This document shows positions 33,535 to 42,937 of a stretch of DNA of 64,000 nucleotides, one piece after another; the first letter of the stretch is position 1; the number at the start of each line of letters is the position of its first letter. Position numbers and translations under genes: made by a program. The notes beneath the pieces were generated by a model. That model saw nothing but the letters and a program-made list of their open reading frames with translations, searched no databases and was not told where the DNA came from. Source of the DNA: Microbispora sp. H13382 (GTDB lineage Bacteria; Actinomycetota; Actinomycetes; Streptosporangiales; Streptosporangiaceae). The stretch is taken from contig NZ_JABBXA010000015.1 in the NCBI RefSeq assembly GCF_014161445.1, forward strand, positions 1 to 64,000. The letters run 5' to 3'.

Positions 33535-35040
33535 GTGGGTCTGAACGTCTGGCTGCTCCTGTCCGCCGTCGTCGTCATCGCGGCCATCGCGTCCGTACGG
33601 ATCGCGCATCGCACCGGCCTTCCCACGCTGCTCCTCTATCTCGGCCTCGGACTGCTGCTCGGTGAGGGCGGCATCGTCGGCATCAACTTCGACAACGCCC
33701 AGACGGCCCAGCAACTCGGCATGGTCGCGCTCGCCGTGATCCTCGCCGAGGGTGGTCTCACCACCAACTGGAACCACGTACGCGCCGCCGTGCCGACAGC
33801 GCTCGTGCTCGCCACGGCCGGGATCGCGGTCAGCGTCGTCGTGCTCGCGGCGAGCGTCGCGGTCCTGCTCGGCATGGAGTGGCGGATGGCGCTGCTGCTC
33901 GGCGCGTTCCTGGCGTCGACCGACGCGGCGGCCGTGTTCTCCGTGCTGAGACGGCTGCCGCTGCCGCCCCGGCTCGCCGGGATCCTGGAGGCCGAGTCGG
34001 GCTTCAACGACGCCCCGACCGTCATCCTCGTGATCATGCTGAGCGCGGGCTCGTCGCTCACCCTCTCGCTGCCGCACGTCCTGCTGGACACCACCGTCGA
34101 ACTGGTCATCGGCGCGGCCGTCGGTCTCGCCGTGGGCCCGGCGGGGGTGTACGCGCTGCGCCGGGTCGCCCTGCCCGCCTCCGGCCTCTACCCGATCGCG
34201 GTGCTGGCGCTCGCGTTCGTCACCTACAGCGGGGCGACCCTGCTGCACGGCAGCGGGTTCCTCGCGGTCTACCTGACGACGCTGATCCTGGGCAACGCCA
34301 AGCTCCCCCACCGCGCCGCCACGCGCGGCTTCGCGGAGGGCGCCGCCTGGCTCGCCCAGATCGGGCTGTTCGTCATGCTCGGCATGCTCGCGGATCCGCG
34401 CGAACTGCCGGGCGTGCTCGTCCCGGCCCTGGTGTCGGGCCTGCTGCTGGTCCTGCTCGCCCGGCCGGCGTCCGTGCTGGTGTCCGCGGCGATCGCGCGG
34501 CTCCTGCGCCTCGGTTCGCTGACGTGGCGCGAGCAGGTGTTCCTGTCGTGGGCGGGGCTGCGCGGCGCGGTGCCCATCGTGCTGGCCGCGATCCCCTGGG
34601 CCGCCGGCCTGCCGGGAGCGAAGGGCCTGTTCAACGACGTCTTCATCATCGTCATCGTGTTCACGATCCTGCAGGGGCCCACGCTGCCGTACCTCGCCCG
34701 GGTGCTCGGCCTGGCGGCGGAGGGCGAGGCCCGCGACCTCGACGTGGAGGCCGCGCCGCTGGAGGAGTTGAACGCCGACCTGCTGCAGGTCCGCATCCCG
34801 TCCGGCTCGCTCATGCACGGCGTGGAGATCTTCGAGCTCCGGCTGCCCGCGAACACCATGGTCACGCTCGTCGTACGGAAGGGGCAGTCGTTCGTGCCCA
34901 CGCAGACGACCCGGCTGCTGGCGGGCGACCAGCTTCTCGTGGTCACCACGGCCGCCCAGCGGGAGACGGTCGAACGCCGCCTGCGCGCCGTGAGCCGCCG
35001 CGGCAAGCTCGCCGGTTGGTACGGCGAACGCGGCAACTGA
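33535..35040 (+). CDS. Monovalent cation/proton antiporter (CPA, NhaP2/CvrA-like)
   Basis: 501 aa. About 12 membrane segments (residues 1-395) with ASTDAAAVFSVLRR and AESGFNDAPTVILV, the acidic transport sites of CPA antiporters. A C-terminal TrkA-C-type regulatory domain (about 405-485) resembles potassium/proton antiporters. GTG start 33535. Likely exchanges K+ or Na+ for H+ at the cell membrane. Confidence 0.88.
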   Translation: MGLNVWLLLSAVVVIAAIASVRIAHRTGLPTLLLYLGLGLLLGEGGIVGINFDNAQTAQQLGMVALAVILAEGGLTTNWNHVRAAVPTALVLATAGIAVSVVVLAASVAVLLGMEWRMALLLGAFLASTDAAAVFSVLRRLPLPPRLAGILEAESGFNDAPTVILVIMLSAGSSLTLSLPHVLLDTTVELVIGAAVGLAVGPAGVYALRRVALPASGLYPIAVLALAFVTYSGATLLHGSGFLAVYLTTLILGNAKLPHRAATRGFAEGAAWLAQIGLFVMLGMLADPRELPGVLVPALVSGLLLVLLARPASVLVSAAIARLLRLGSLTWREQVFLSWAGLRGAVPIVLAAIPWAAGLPGAKGLFNDVFIIVIVFTILQGPTLPYLARVLGLAAEGEARDLDVEAAPLEELNADLLQVRIPSGSLMHGVEIFELRLPANTMVTLVVRKGQSFVPTQTTRLLAGDQLLVVTTAAQRETVERRLRAVSRRGKLAGWYGERGN

Positions 35041-35173
35041 ACGGGGCTGTCCAACGGGCCTTGAGCGAAAGGGACGCCCCGGGGCAATAAACATGGCTGG
35101 AGTGGCGTTTGCGCTTGTTGGTTGCGTACGATTAGCAATCGACCCGGTCGAGTGCCAGTCTCAGGAGGAGCGA

Positions 35174-35515
35174 GTGCCTACCTACCAGTACGCCTGTACC
35201 GCTTGCGGTGAGCAGCTGGAGGCCGTCCAGAAGTTCTCTGACGACCCGCTCACGGAGTGCCCGGCCTGCCAGGGCAAGCTGCGCAAGGTCTTCTCCGCCG
35301 TTGGCATCGTGTTCAAGGGCTCCGGCTTCTACCGGACCGACAGCCGTTCGTCGAGCACGTCGTCGACTCCGGCCGCCACCACGCCGTCCTCCTCCACGAA
35401 GTCGTCCGGCGACTCGGGCAAGAAGGAGGCCGCCGCGGCCTCCACGAGCTCGTCGAGCTCGTCGAGCACCTCCTCGTCCAGCACGTCGTCGTCCGGCTCC
35501 ACCGCCGCCGCCTGA
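35174..35515 (+). CDS. FmdB-type zinc ribbon protein with Ser-rich tail
   Basis: 113 aa. CxxC pairs in YACTACGEQ and TECPACQG form a zinc ribbon, followed by VGIVFKGSGFYRTD, typical of FmdB. The last 55 residues are a low-complexity Ser/Thr/Ala tail. GTG 35174 follows AGGAGGAG; an ATG at 35093 lacks a ribosome site. Proposed regulatory role is unproven. Confidence 0.88.
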   Translation: MPTYQYACTACGEQLEAVQKFSDDPLTECPACQGKLRKVFSAVGIVFKGSGFYRTDSRSSSTSSTPAATTPSSSTKSSGDSGKKEAAAASTSSSSSSSTSSSSTSSSGSTAAA

Positions 35516-35577
35516 GGTTATCCACAGGGGTCGGTGGGACGCGCCGGGTGGGCGGCGGCGTTCGCTAGTGTCGGCCC

Positions 35578-36381
35578 ATGGTCAATCGCGCAGACATCGG
35601 GGTCATCGGCGGTTCGGGGTTCTACTCGCTGCTGGAGGACGCCGAAGAGATCGACGTGACGACGCCGTACGGCCCGCCGAGTGACTCGATCACCGTGGGC
35701 CGCATCGGCGAGCGGACCGTCGCGTTCGTCCCCCGGCACGGCCGCGGCCACACTTTTCCTCCCCACCACATCCCCTATCGGGCGAACATGTGGGCTCTGC
35801 GGTCCCTCGGCGTCCGCCAGGTGCTCGCGCCCAGCGCGGTCGGGTCCCTGCGCCCGGAGATCGGCCCGGGCGCCCTCGTGATCCCCGACCAGCTCGTGGA
35901 CCGCACCCAGGGCCGCGAGCAGACCTACTACGACAGCGGGGCCGTCCACGTGTCGTTCTCCGACCCGTACTGCCCCGTGGGCAGGGCCGCCGCCGTCGCG
36001 ACGGCGCGCGAGACGGACTGGGGCACGGTCGACGGCGGCACCCTGGTCGTGGTCCAGGGGCCCCGCTTCTCCACCCGGGCCGAGTCGAAGTGGTTCGCGA
36101 GCGCGGGGTGGTCGATCATCGGCATGACCGGGCACCCCGAGGCCGTCCTCGCCCGTGAGCTCGCCCTCTGCTACACGACGCTCGCCCTCGTGACCGACCA
36201 CGACGCCGGCGTGGAGGCCGGTGAGGGGGTCACCCACGAAGAGGTCCTGGCCTTCTTCGCCGCCAACGTCGAGCGGATGCGCGCTCTGGTCGGCCAGGTC
36301 GTCGAGGCCCTGCCGGAGGAGCGCGCCTGCCCCTGCGGCAGCGCGCTCGACGGCGTCAAACTGCCGATCGAGCTTCCCTGA
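35578..36381 (+). CDS. mtnP: S-methyl-5'-thioadenosine phosphorylase
   Basis: 267 aa PNP/MTAP family. Motifs GVIGGSGFYSL, VPRHGRGHTFPPHHIPYRANMWAL, VQGPRFSTRAES and GMTGHPEAVLARELALCY. It phosphorolyses methylthioadenosine to adenine and methylthioribose-1-phosphate. The sequence GMTGHPE matches bacterial MTAP-like enzymes, which may accept other purine nucleosides. Confidence 0.92.
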   Translation: MVNRADIGVIGGSGFYSLLEDAEEIDVTTPYGPPSDSITVGRIGERTVAFVPRHGRGHTFPPHHIPYRANMWALRSLGVRQVLAPSAVGSLRPEIGPGALVIPDQLVDRTQGREQTYYDSGAVHVSFSDPYCPVGRAAAVATARETDWGTVDGGTLVVVQGPRFSTRAESKWFASAGWSIIGMTGHPEAVLARELALCYTTLALVTDHDAGVEAGEGVTHEEVLAFFAANVERMRALVGQVVEALPEERACPCGSALDGVKLPIELP

Positions 36382-36508
36382 GACCACCGATGCGTGCCAC
36401 GACCCGTCGGCGGCGGCCCTCCGCCCATCGGCTCCTCCTGATCGCGCCCGGCCGACGGTGTGAGGCCGCTCGTGGAACAGCCGGAGCCCGTTTCGGGGCG
36501 GTGCGGCC

Positions 36509-37117
36509 ATGCGCGACGTGAGGCGCCTGGCGGTGCGGCGTCGCCGTCCGATCGCCGCCGTCCTCGCCGGTCTGGCGGTGGCCTGCGTGCTGCTGGCCGT
36601 CCGGACCCCTGACGGGGTGGAGGTCCTCGCCGCCGCCCGGGACCTCCCCGGAGGCCGGCTGGCCCCCTCCGACGTCATGGTCGTACGGCTGCCGCCCGAC
36701 GCGGTGCCCGCCGGGGCGTACGTGCCCGGCACCCCGGTGACGGGCCGCGTGGTCGCCGGTGCGCTGCGCCGGGGTGAGCCGCTCACCGACGCGCGCCTGC
36801 TCGGCCCCGGCCTGTTCCGCCAGGCCCTTGCCGGGCAGGCGCCCGCCGGACAGGTGGTCGCGACGCCGATACGGATCGCCGATCCCGACGCCGCCCGGCT
36901 GCTGTCCCCGGGTGACGTGATCGACGTCCTCGCGGCCTTCGAGGACGGGCCCTTCCAGGCCCGGGTCATCGCCCAGGAGGCGCGGGTGATCGCACGACCG
37001 CCCGGCCGTACGGACGGCGGGGCGCTGCTCGTGCTCGCCACGACCCCCGGCCAGGCCGCGCAACTCGCCCAGGCCCAGGCGCAGGGCAGGCTCTTCGTCA
37101 CCATCCACCCGCGCTGA
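36509..37117 (+). CDS. SAF-domain membrane-anchored protein (CpaB-like)
   Basis: 202 aa. One N-terminal membrane segment (about 14-31), then a SAF domain (VLAAARDLPGGRLAPSDVMVVRLP) and a C-terminal RcpC/CpaB-like region. Similar proteins lie next to fmdB and mtnP in many actinobacteria. Pilus-assembly role of CpaB should not be assumed: no tad genes are nearby. Confidence 0.8.
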   Translation: MRDVRRLAVRRRRPIAAVLAGLAVACVLLAVRTPDGVEVLAAARDLPGGRLAPSDVMVVRLPPDAVPAGAYVPGTPVTGRVVAGALRRGEPLTDARLLGPGLFRQALAGQAPAGQVVATPIRIADPDAARLLSPGDVIDVLAAFEDGPFQARVIAQEARVIARPPGRTDGGALLVLATTPGQAAQLAQAQAQGRLFVTIHPR

Positions 37118-37141
37118 GACCCGGCCGTCAGCGCGTGCTCG

Positions 37142-38266
37142 TCACAGGAGTGAGCCGAGCTTGGGGTCGTACTCCCAGTGCCAGGGCTCGAAGGGGCTGC
37201 TGTAAGCCCAGGCGGGGTGGAACCAGCCGAACCGCTTGCCGTTGGCCTCCAGCCAGTTGAACTGCGCCGAACGGAAGTTCTGCACTCCGCCGCACAGGTC
37301 GACGGCGAGCCCCAGCCCGTGGTTGCTCTTACCGGGAGTGGCCGCGAAACCGGGCCGCCGGTAGTAGACCGACTGCTGCTCGCTGAGGCTGCGGTAGCTG
37401 TCGGAGATGCAGATCGAGGTGCCGAACCGCTTCTTGTAGGCGATGTTGAGATCGGCGAAGGCGATCGCCGCGTCCGCCCGCAGCGTCTCCCCATCCTGCG
37501 GCAGGGGGCACAGGATGTTCTTGGGCAGCAGGCCGTTCGGGTACTGCTCCGCCTGGGTGATCCTGGTGGGGTCGCATCCCCCCGCCCCCTGTGTCCCGTC
37601 GCCGATCTTCACGCCGAGCTTGATCAGCGCTCTGGTCAGCGATCGGACCAGAGTGGACGAGCGCTTGCGCAGAGCGGTCACCTGGGCGCTCAGCTGCGCC
37701 TCCTGCAGAAGGCTCGCCGCCCGGAGCTCCTGGGCCTCCTGGGCGAGCTGCTGCTGCCGCTCCAGCAATTTGATCGCGTCGCCGAGCACGTTGTTCCGCC
37801 CGGCGACCAGGTGATCGAGGTCGGCGATCCTCCGGAGCGTGTCCGTGCCGTTTCCCACCCTGAAGAACGGGCTGAGCCCGTCGACGGACGGGTCCTGATA
37901 CAGCGACGACGCCAGGTCGGACAGCGGTTTACGCATCTTGTTGAGCTCCGCCGTGGCCTGCTGGAGGCTTTCGAGCTTGGCCACCAGCTCCTTCTCCACG
38001 GCGCCGAACTTCTTCTGGCGCGCCACCAGCGCCCTGTTCGCGTCCTCGATGGACTTGTACGCCTTCTGGGCCTCTCGCCGCAGCTCGGTCAGCGAGGTGG
38101 GCTCCTTGCCGAGCTCACCGGTCCAGGCGGTCGCGGTCGTCGAATCTCTCGCGGTGACCGTGGCGTCTGCCGAGGCGGCCGTGGCCGTGTCGTACGGCGC
38201 GGAGACGGCCAGCGAAGTCATCACCGTGGCGACCGCGATCAGCCTGGCTGATCGAGGAGATGACAC
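37142..38266 (-). CDS. Secreted M15 (VanY-type) D-Ala-D-Ala carboxypeptidase with coiled coil
   Basis: 374 aa. GTG start after GGGGGAG, signal peptide, long coiled-coil region (about 60-215) and a C-terminal M15B domain. Zinc ligands are His316 and Asp323 (SNHGLGLAVD) and His363, with catalytic Glu360 (EPWHW). It probably trims peptidoglycan stem peptides. The coiled coil resembles those of actinobacterial NlpC/P60 and Csd-type hydrolases and may recruit partners. Confidence 0.88.
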   Translation of the reverse strand: MSSPRSARLIAVATVMTSLAVSAPYDTATAASADATVTARDSTTATAWTGELGKEPTSLTELRREAQKAYKSIEDANRALVARQKKFGAVEKELVAKLESLQQATAELNKMRKPLSDLASSLYQDPSVDGLSPFFRVGNGTDTLRRIADLDHLVAGRNNVLGDAIKLLERQQQLAQEAQELRAASLLQEAQLSAQVTALRKRSSTLVRSLTRALIKLGVKIGDGTQGAGGCDPTRITQAEQYPNGLLPKNILCPLPQDGETLRADAAIAFADLNIAYKKRFGTSICISDSYRSLSEQQSVYYRRPGFAATPGKSNHGLGLAVDLCGGVQNFRSAQFNWLEANGKRFGWFHPAWAYSSPFEPWHWEYDPKLGSLL

Positions 38267-38396
38267 GATCGACTCCCCCGTTTTGCGAACTCGTGACCTG
38301 GGTCAGGGACGCACGTTACTACAGCGCCCTGTGTGCCCGAGCCCCGGTTCGCATAAGCGCTATCGACCGGTCACGTCGCATTTGCGCGTTTCCAGC

Positions 38397-39035
38397 TCAT
38401 CGCCCGCCTTCCGGGTGAGCCTCTTGTTCCCGGCAGAGCTCCCACAACCATGTGTCCCGCCACTCGGGCGCGCACCTGAAGGTCGTCTCCTCGCGAGGTT
38501 CCGGCTTCGCCTCCGCCGGACGCCGCACCACCGGGGCATCCCTGGGGACGACCTCACGCACGGGCCGGACGATCGGAAGGATCCGTACGATCCCCCCGTA
38601 GAGACGCGCTGGACCAGTCGGCTCGGGCACCGGAGTCGGATCCAGCAGGGGCTCCCGCACCGCCCCCGCCATCGGAACCACGGCGATCCTCCGGGCTTCC
38701 GGGGCGTCCCCAGCGGGCGGCACGGTCGGCCGCGCGCCGGGCATCCCGGCGGGCACCCGGTCTCCCGCGGTCGCGGCGGGCGCTCCGGCACGCCCCTCAC
38801 GCGCCGTCCCGGCCGGTTCCGCCCGTACGGCCGCGTCCGATGCGGAATCGCTGCGCGCCCGCTCCCCGTAGCCGGTGAAGTCGGCCATGAGCATGCCCGA
38901 GGCCAGGATCGCCGGCGCGATCAGCGCCACGACGAGCACCGCCGATCGCAGCCCGCGCGCGGCTCCACGTCGCGTTACGGTCACGGCCAGCGACGGTAAC
39001 CGCCCCACCCACGCCGCCGTACGGGGACTTGCCAT
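38397..39035 (-). CDS. Single-span membrane protein of unknown function
   Basis: 212 aa. One membrane segment near residues 31-50 (LRSAVLVVALIAPAILASG), then an Ala/Pro/Arg-rich extracytoplasmic region and two Cys near the C-terminus (RCAPEWRD...LCREQE). No family recognised. Coding is supported by its length and ATG, though codon bias alone makes this moderate. Confidence 0.6.
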   Translation of the reverse strand: MASPRTAAWVGRLPSLAVTVTRRGAARGLRSAVLVVALIAPAILASGMLMADFTGYGERARSDSASDAAVRAEPAGTAREGRAGAPAATAGDRVPAGMPGARPTVPPAGDAPEARRIAVVPMAGAVREPLLDPTPVPEPTGPARLYGGIVRILPIVRPVREVVPRDAPVVRRPAEAKPEPREETTFRCAPEWRDTWLWELCREQEAHPEGGR

Positions 39036-39142
39036 GCCTTTACCGCAGGTCAGCCTGCCGGTGACCGGGGAACTCGAAACGACACCCCCGGTGGAGGCGC
39101 GAGCGGGCCCAACCTTTCGCTAGGCTTACTGATGCACATCAT

Positions 39143-39215
39143 GCCTCCGTAGCTCAGGGGATAGAGCACCGCTCTCCTAAAGCGGGTGCCGCAGGTTCGA
39201 ATCCTGCCGGGGGCA
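39143..39215 (+). tRNA. tRNA-Arg (CCT anticodon)
   Basis: GCCTCCG pairs with CGGGGGC. The anticodon stem CCGCT/AGCGG encloses CTCCTAA, giving CCT for codon AGG. The T arm is CAGGTTCGAATCCTG. CCA is not encoded. A recombinase remnant follows it, so it is a candidate attachment site. Confidence 0.95.
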
Positions 39216-39233
39216 CTCACCAAATCTTCGGCA

Positions 39234-39264
39234 CAGGCGCCTGCCTCCGGCAGGTGCCTGTTTT
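39234..39264 (+). terminator. Terminator after tRNA-Arg
   Basis: 12-bp stem (CAGGCGCCTGCC and complement with one G-U pair), 3-nt loop, TTTT. Starts 18 nt after the tRNA. Confidence 0.8.
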
Positions 39265-39268
39265 CGTT

Positions 39269-39472
39269 TCCGGGAAGTTCCTCTGCCATCTCCGCGACTC
39301 CTTCGATCGTTTCGTAGTCCAGAGTGATTCGGATCAACGCCACCCCAAGGCGGACGTCATAGCGGATCTCCAGGCGGAAGGCTGTGAACAGCTCGCGCTG
39401 GAGCTCTTCGGGCAGCTCAGCGAGCTTCGCCTGGAGCATCGGGATCTTGCGGAGCAGATCGGATTGGTGGTC
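39269..39472 (-). pseudogene. C-terminal remnant of a large serine recombinase
   Basis: In the minus frame the peptide DHQSDLLRKIPMLQAKLAEL continues with PEELQRELFTAFRLEIRYD and IRITLDYETIEGV. This looks like the C-terminal end of large serine recombinases, which have a predicted LLxxLPxL...LPxxLxxxLFxAFxLxIRYD pattern. The rest of the gene is missing, and the frame runs on through the tRNA as antisense. I read it as a decayed integrase left beside its tRNA target. Confidence 0.6.
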
Positions 39473-39498
39473 ACGAGCGGGCCTGCGAAGATCGCCGC

Positions 39499-40416
39499 GT
39501 GCCGATCTTCCGTGTCGCCCTGGTCACCGTCGCGGTGCTGACCGCCGCCGTCCTGGCCTTCCCTCAGTTGATGCCGAACGGGATCGGTAATCTCGGCAGC
39601 CTGGTCGAGACGTTCCTGCCGTGGCTCGCGCTGGCCGTTCCCGCGCTGCTCGGCCTGGCCTGGTGGCGGCGCTCCGCGGCGGGTGCGCTGGCCGCGCTGC
39701 TGCCGGTCGCCGCCTGGTTCGCCCAGTTCGGCGCACACCTACTACCCCGAGGAGAACAGCCACATCACCTGGTCGCCGTGCAGCACAACGTCAGTGACGA
39801 AAACACCGACCCGGCCGGGACGGCGCGCACGCTGATCGCGGCCCGGCCGGATGTGATCGGCCTGGAGGAACTCCTGCCGGCAGCCCTGCCGGCCTGGGAG
39901 GCCGCGCTGCACGCCGAGTACCCGTATCGGACGGTGCACGGCACCGTCGGCCTCTGGTCCCGCTTCCCTCTCACCGAGACGGCCACGGTGGACATCCGCC
40001 CGCACGACGTCGGCCCGGACTGGAACCGCGGGCTGCGCGCCGTCGCCCGCACCCCGCACGGCGACCTCGCCGTCTACGTCGCCCACCTGCCCTCGGTACG
40101 CATCGGTGCAGGGGGATTCGACGCCGTACGCCGCGACGAAAGCGCCCACCGGCTCGGCGCGGTGCTGGCCGCCGAACCGCTCGACCGCATCCTTCTGCTG
40201 GGCGACCTCAACAGCACCGTCGACGACCGCGGGCTGCGCCCGGTCCTCTCGCTGATGGCAGCCCCACCCCGCGATTTCGCCTTCAGTTGGCCGGCCCGCG
40301 CCCCGCTGGCACGTATCGACCAGATCCTGACCCGCGCGATGACGGTGACCGAGATCCACCCGCTGCCGAGAACGGGCAGCGACCACCTGCCGATCACCGC
40401 CCACATCCGCCTCTGA
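39499..40416 (+). CDS. EEP-superfamily membrane phosphatase-like protein (VanJ-like)
   Basis: 305 aa. GTG start, three N-terminal membrane segments (about 5-85), then an endonuclease/exonuclease/phosphatase domain with QHNVSDEN, GLEELLP, LLGDLNSTVDD and GSDHLPITA. VanJ-type relatives act on polyprenyl pyrophosphate outside the membrane and can give teicoplanin resistance. One of three such proteins in the window, and shorter than the two in the glycosyltransferase locus. Confidence 0.82.
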   Translation: MPIFRVALVTVAVLTAAVLAFPQLMPNGIGNLGSLVETFLPWLALAVPALLGLAWWRRSAAGALAALLPVAAWFAQFGAHLLPRGEQPHHLVAVQHNVSDENTDPAGTARTLIAARPDVIGLEELLPAALPAWEAALHAEYPYRTVHGTVGLWSRFPLTETATVDIRPHDVGPDWNRGLRAVARTPHGDLAVYVAHLPSVRIGAGGFDAVRRDESAHRLGAVLAAEPLDRILLLGDLNSTVDDRGLRPVLSLMAAPPRDFAFSWPARAPLARIDQILTRAMTVTEIHPLPRTGSDHLPITAHIRL

Positions 40417-40557
40417 CCGATACGGCAGGTCGCACCTGAGCGCCGCCGACATCGCACTGGGCTAAAGCACGCAGCAGGAAGTCCACTTCTCGGCAGAGCC
40501 AGACGGGTCCCGCACTCGGATCTCCGACGCCCGCCCAGCGGCGTCAGCGGATGGTGT

Positions 40558-41361
40558 TCACCACGTGACAAGCTCGGCCAGTGCGGCGCCGGTCGCTTCG
40601 TCGGCCGGTAGGAATGCTTCCAGTCGCAGTTCGGCGATGGTGACGTCGGTGGCGGTACCGAAGTGGGTGAGTGTGGTGATGAGCCGGAGTTCCCGGCTGT
40701 CCGGGTCGCTCGTGCGGAGTTGCAGCGGCACCGCGAAGCCGAGGTGATGTGGCGGCAGGTGCCGTGGACGCGGTGGCGCCAGGTCGACAAGTTCCGCGGC
40801 GAGGCGGCGGAGCCGGTCGCTCGGGTTACGCAGGCTCTCGGCTTGGACGCGGTGGATGATGTGCCATGCCCACTCGTCGAGGTTGACGATGCGCGGCGCG
40901 AGACCTCGTGGATGCAGCAGGACCTTGGGGACGCTCACCGGTGGGGCGAGCAGGTCCGGGTCGACGTCGCGAGTGATCACGTGGAACCCGGCGTTGGCCG
41001 AGATGAGGTCGCCGTGCCGGTCGACGATCACAGCCGGGTACGGCAGGTGGCCGTGGAGGACGCGATCAAGGGCGGTCCGGACTGGCGCCAACTGGGGGTC
41101 GTCCAGGTCGGTATGTGGGTACGCGGGCGCGAATCCCGCGGCGAGGAGCAGTTCGTTGCGTTCGCGGATCGGCACCTCCAGCGACTCGGCCAGCCGTATG
41201 ATCATCGACCGGCCAGGGGTCGAGCGTCCGCTCTCGATGAAGCTGACGTGCCGTTGCGTGGTGCCGGCGCGCACCGCCAGTTCGAGTTGGCTGACGCGTC
41301 GGCGGGTGCGCCACGTGCGCAACGCGCCCGCGAGTCCGCCGCTCGCCGATTCGCTGATCAT
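40558..41361 (-). CDS. XRE/MmyB-type transcription regulator
   Basis: 267 aa. N-terminal helix-turn-helix (VSQLELAVRAGTTQRHVSFIESGRSTPGRSMIIRLAESL) and C-terminal MmyB ligand-binding domain (NPSDRLRRLAAEL, LRLITTLTHFGTATDVT). Such regulators usually control a divergent oxidoreductase or resistance gene, here the NTF2-like and MDR genes. Confidence 0.9.
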   Translation of the reverse strand: MISESASGGLAGALRTWRTRRRVSQLELAVRAGTTQRHVSFIESGRSTPGRSMIIRLAESLEVPIRERNELLLAAGFAPAYPHTDLDDPQLAPVRTALDRVLHGHLPYPAVIVDRHGDLISANAGFHVITRDVDPDLLAPPVSVPKVLLHPRGLAPRIVNLDEWAWHIIHRVQAESLRNPSDRLRRLAAELVDLAPPRPRHLPPHHLGFAVPLQLRTSDPDSRELRLITTLTHFGTATDVTIAELRLEAFLPADEATGAALAELVTW

Positions 41362-41477
41362 TCCTCCTGTGTACCGGGTTCAGTGCCGGCAGGCGATTCC
41401 CTGCGGGGAATTGTGGCGGCTCGCCGGGCGCAGCACAGTCGTGGTCGCAAACGACTATCCACGACCAAAGGATCACC

Positions 41478-41900
41478 ATGGCCGACATCGACCTGAAGGA
41501 CCTCACAGACCGCTACGTCGCCGTGTGGAGTGAACCCGACCCGGAACGTCGCCGCGCCGCCATCCGCGCACTGTGGTCCCCCGACGCGGTCCACGTCCTG
41601 CAGCCCCCTCAGGAGATGCGCCAGGCAGCTGAAGGGCTGGGGTTCGATCGTCTCGTCCTGGAGGCGCGCGGCCATGACGCACTGGAGGTGCGGGTGACGC
41701 GAGCCTACGAAGAATTCGTCGCCCCGGGCACCTTCGTTTTCCGGCCCTGCGGCGATGCCGAACAGCTCCACGACGTGGTCAAGTTCCACTGGGAGATGGT
41801 GGCTCGTGCCGGTGGCGATGTGACCGGTATCGGGCTGGAGATCCTCATGCTCGGCGCGGGCGGTCGCATCGTCAGCGACTACCAGTTCATCGAGGGATGA
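41478..41900 (+). CDS. NTF2/SnoaL-like fold protein
   Basis: 140 aa. Alpha+beta barrel pattern: LTDRYVAVWSEPDPERRRAAIRALWSPDA, then the beta-strands ending VSDYQFIEG. Family members are isomerases, hydrolases or binding proteins. Its stop overlaps the start of the MDR gene (ATGA), so they form one operon. Substrate unknown. Confidence 0.85.
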   Translation: MADIDLKDLTDRYVAVWSEPDPERRRAAIRALWSPDAVHVLQPPQEMRQAAEGLGFDRLVLEARGHDALEVRVTRAYEEFVAPGTFVFRPCGDAEQLHDVVKFHWEMVARAGGDVTGIGLEILMLGAGGRIVSDYQFIEG

Positions 41901-42937
41901 CCGCGATGACGGCGGCACTGCCATCGTCCGTCCGGAGCTACCACGTCAACAGCGGCGACGGCATCGATGGGCTGTCGCTGCGGACCCGCCAACCGCGCAC
42001 GCCGGGCGTCGGCGAGGTGGCGGTCATGGTCCACGCCGTCTCGCTCAGCTTCCGCGATCTGCTGGTGCTGCGCGGGCAGTACGTGCTGCCGGTGAAGCCG
42101 GACGTCATCCCTGTTTCCGACGGTGCCGGGCAGGTCGTCGCCGTGGGACCGGGTGTCCAGCGGGTGCGTCCGGGCGACCGGGTCACGGCCACGGTGTTCC
42201 CACAGTGGCTGGACGGCCCCCTGCAGCCGTCATCCCTGCCACAACTGGGAGGCTCCCTCGACGGCATGCTCACCGAACTCGCCGTCATGCCGGAGCAGGC
42301 CCTCGTCCCCATCCCCGAGCACCTTTCCTACGCCGAGGCAGCGACGTTGCCGTGTGCCGCGGTCACGGCGTGGAACTCGCTGACCGGGGACGGTCCTGGG
42401 ATCCGGCCAGGGCACACGGTGCTGACCACCGGATCGGGCGGCGTATCGCTGTTCGCGGTACAACTGGGCAAGCTGCTCGGCGCGAAGGTGATCGCCACGA
42501 CCGGCCAGGCGGACAAGGAGCAGCGCCTTCGTGAGCTGGGCGCCGACGAGGTCGTCAACTACCGTGCCGTTCCCGACTGGCACACCGCGGTCCGCGACAT
42601 CACCGGCGGTCGCGGCGTCGACCGGGTAGTCGACACCGCCGGAACCCTGGAACAGTCGCTGAAGTCGCTTGCCATCAACGGGCACGTCGCCTTCGTGGGG
42701 TCCGTTTCCGGTAATTGGCCTCCCCTCGACCCTCGCCTGTTGTTCGGTGTCGCCGGGACGGTCCGGGCGTTGGCCGTCGGCAGCTACGCGCAGTTCACCC
42801 GGCTGAACGAGATCATCGCCGCGCACCGGCTTCGGCCCGTCATCGACCGGGTGTTCCCGTTCGAGGAAGCCGGCGCGGCGCTCCGCTACTACGAATCGAC
42901 CAACCAGTTCGGAAAGGTCGTCATCGGAATCCGATAA
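41897..42937 (+). CDS. MDR-family oxidoreductase, quinone-reductase-like
   Basis: 346 aa. N-terminal GroES-like domain and Rossmann domain (TTGSGGVSLFAVQLGKLLGAKVIATT). The position of the catalytic zinc Cys/His of alcohol dehydrogenases reads SFRDLLVLRG, and the structural zinc cysteines are absent, so a zinc-independent NAD(P)H reductase is likely. Coupled to the NTF2-like gene and divergent from the MmyB regulator. Confidence 0.87.
   Translation: MTAMTAALPSSVRSYHVNSGDGIDGLSLRTRQPRTPGVGEVAVMVHAVSLSFRDLLVLRGQYVLPVKPDVIPVSDGAGQVVAVGPGVQRVRPGDRVTATVFPQWLDGPLQPSSLPQLGGSLDGMLTELAVMPEQALVPIPEHLSYAEAATLPCAAVTAWNSLTGDGPGIRPGHTVLTTGSGGVSLFAVQLGKLLGAKVIATTGQADKEQRLRELGADEVVNYRAVPDWHTAVRDITGGRGVDRVVDTAGTLEQSLKSLAINGHVAFVGSVSGNWPPLDPRLLFGVAGTVRALAVGSYAQFTRLNEIIAAHRLRPVIDRVFPFEEAGAALRYYESTNQFGKVVIGIR

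Noticed and set aside
35341-35512. Tandem-repeat DNA in the fmdB tail
   Set aside because: It is a low-complexity Ser/Thr coding tail in frame, not a repeat array.
39050-39250. Continuation of the minus frame through the tRNA-Arg
   Set aside because: The peptide GRIRTCGTRF is the known antisense translation of a tRNA T arm; not a protein.
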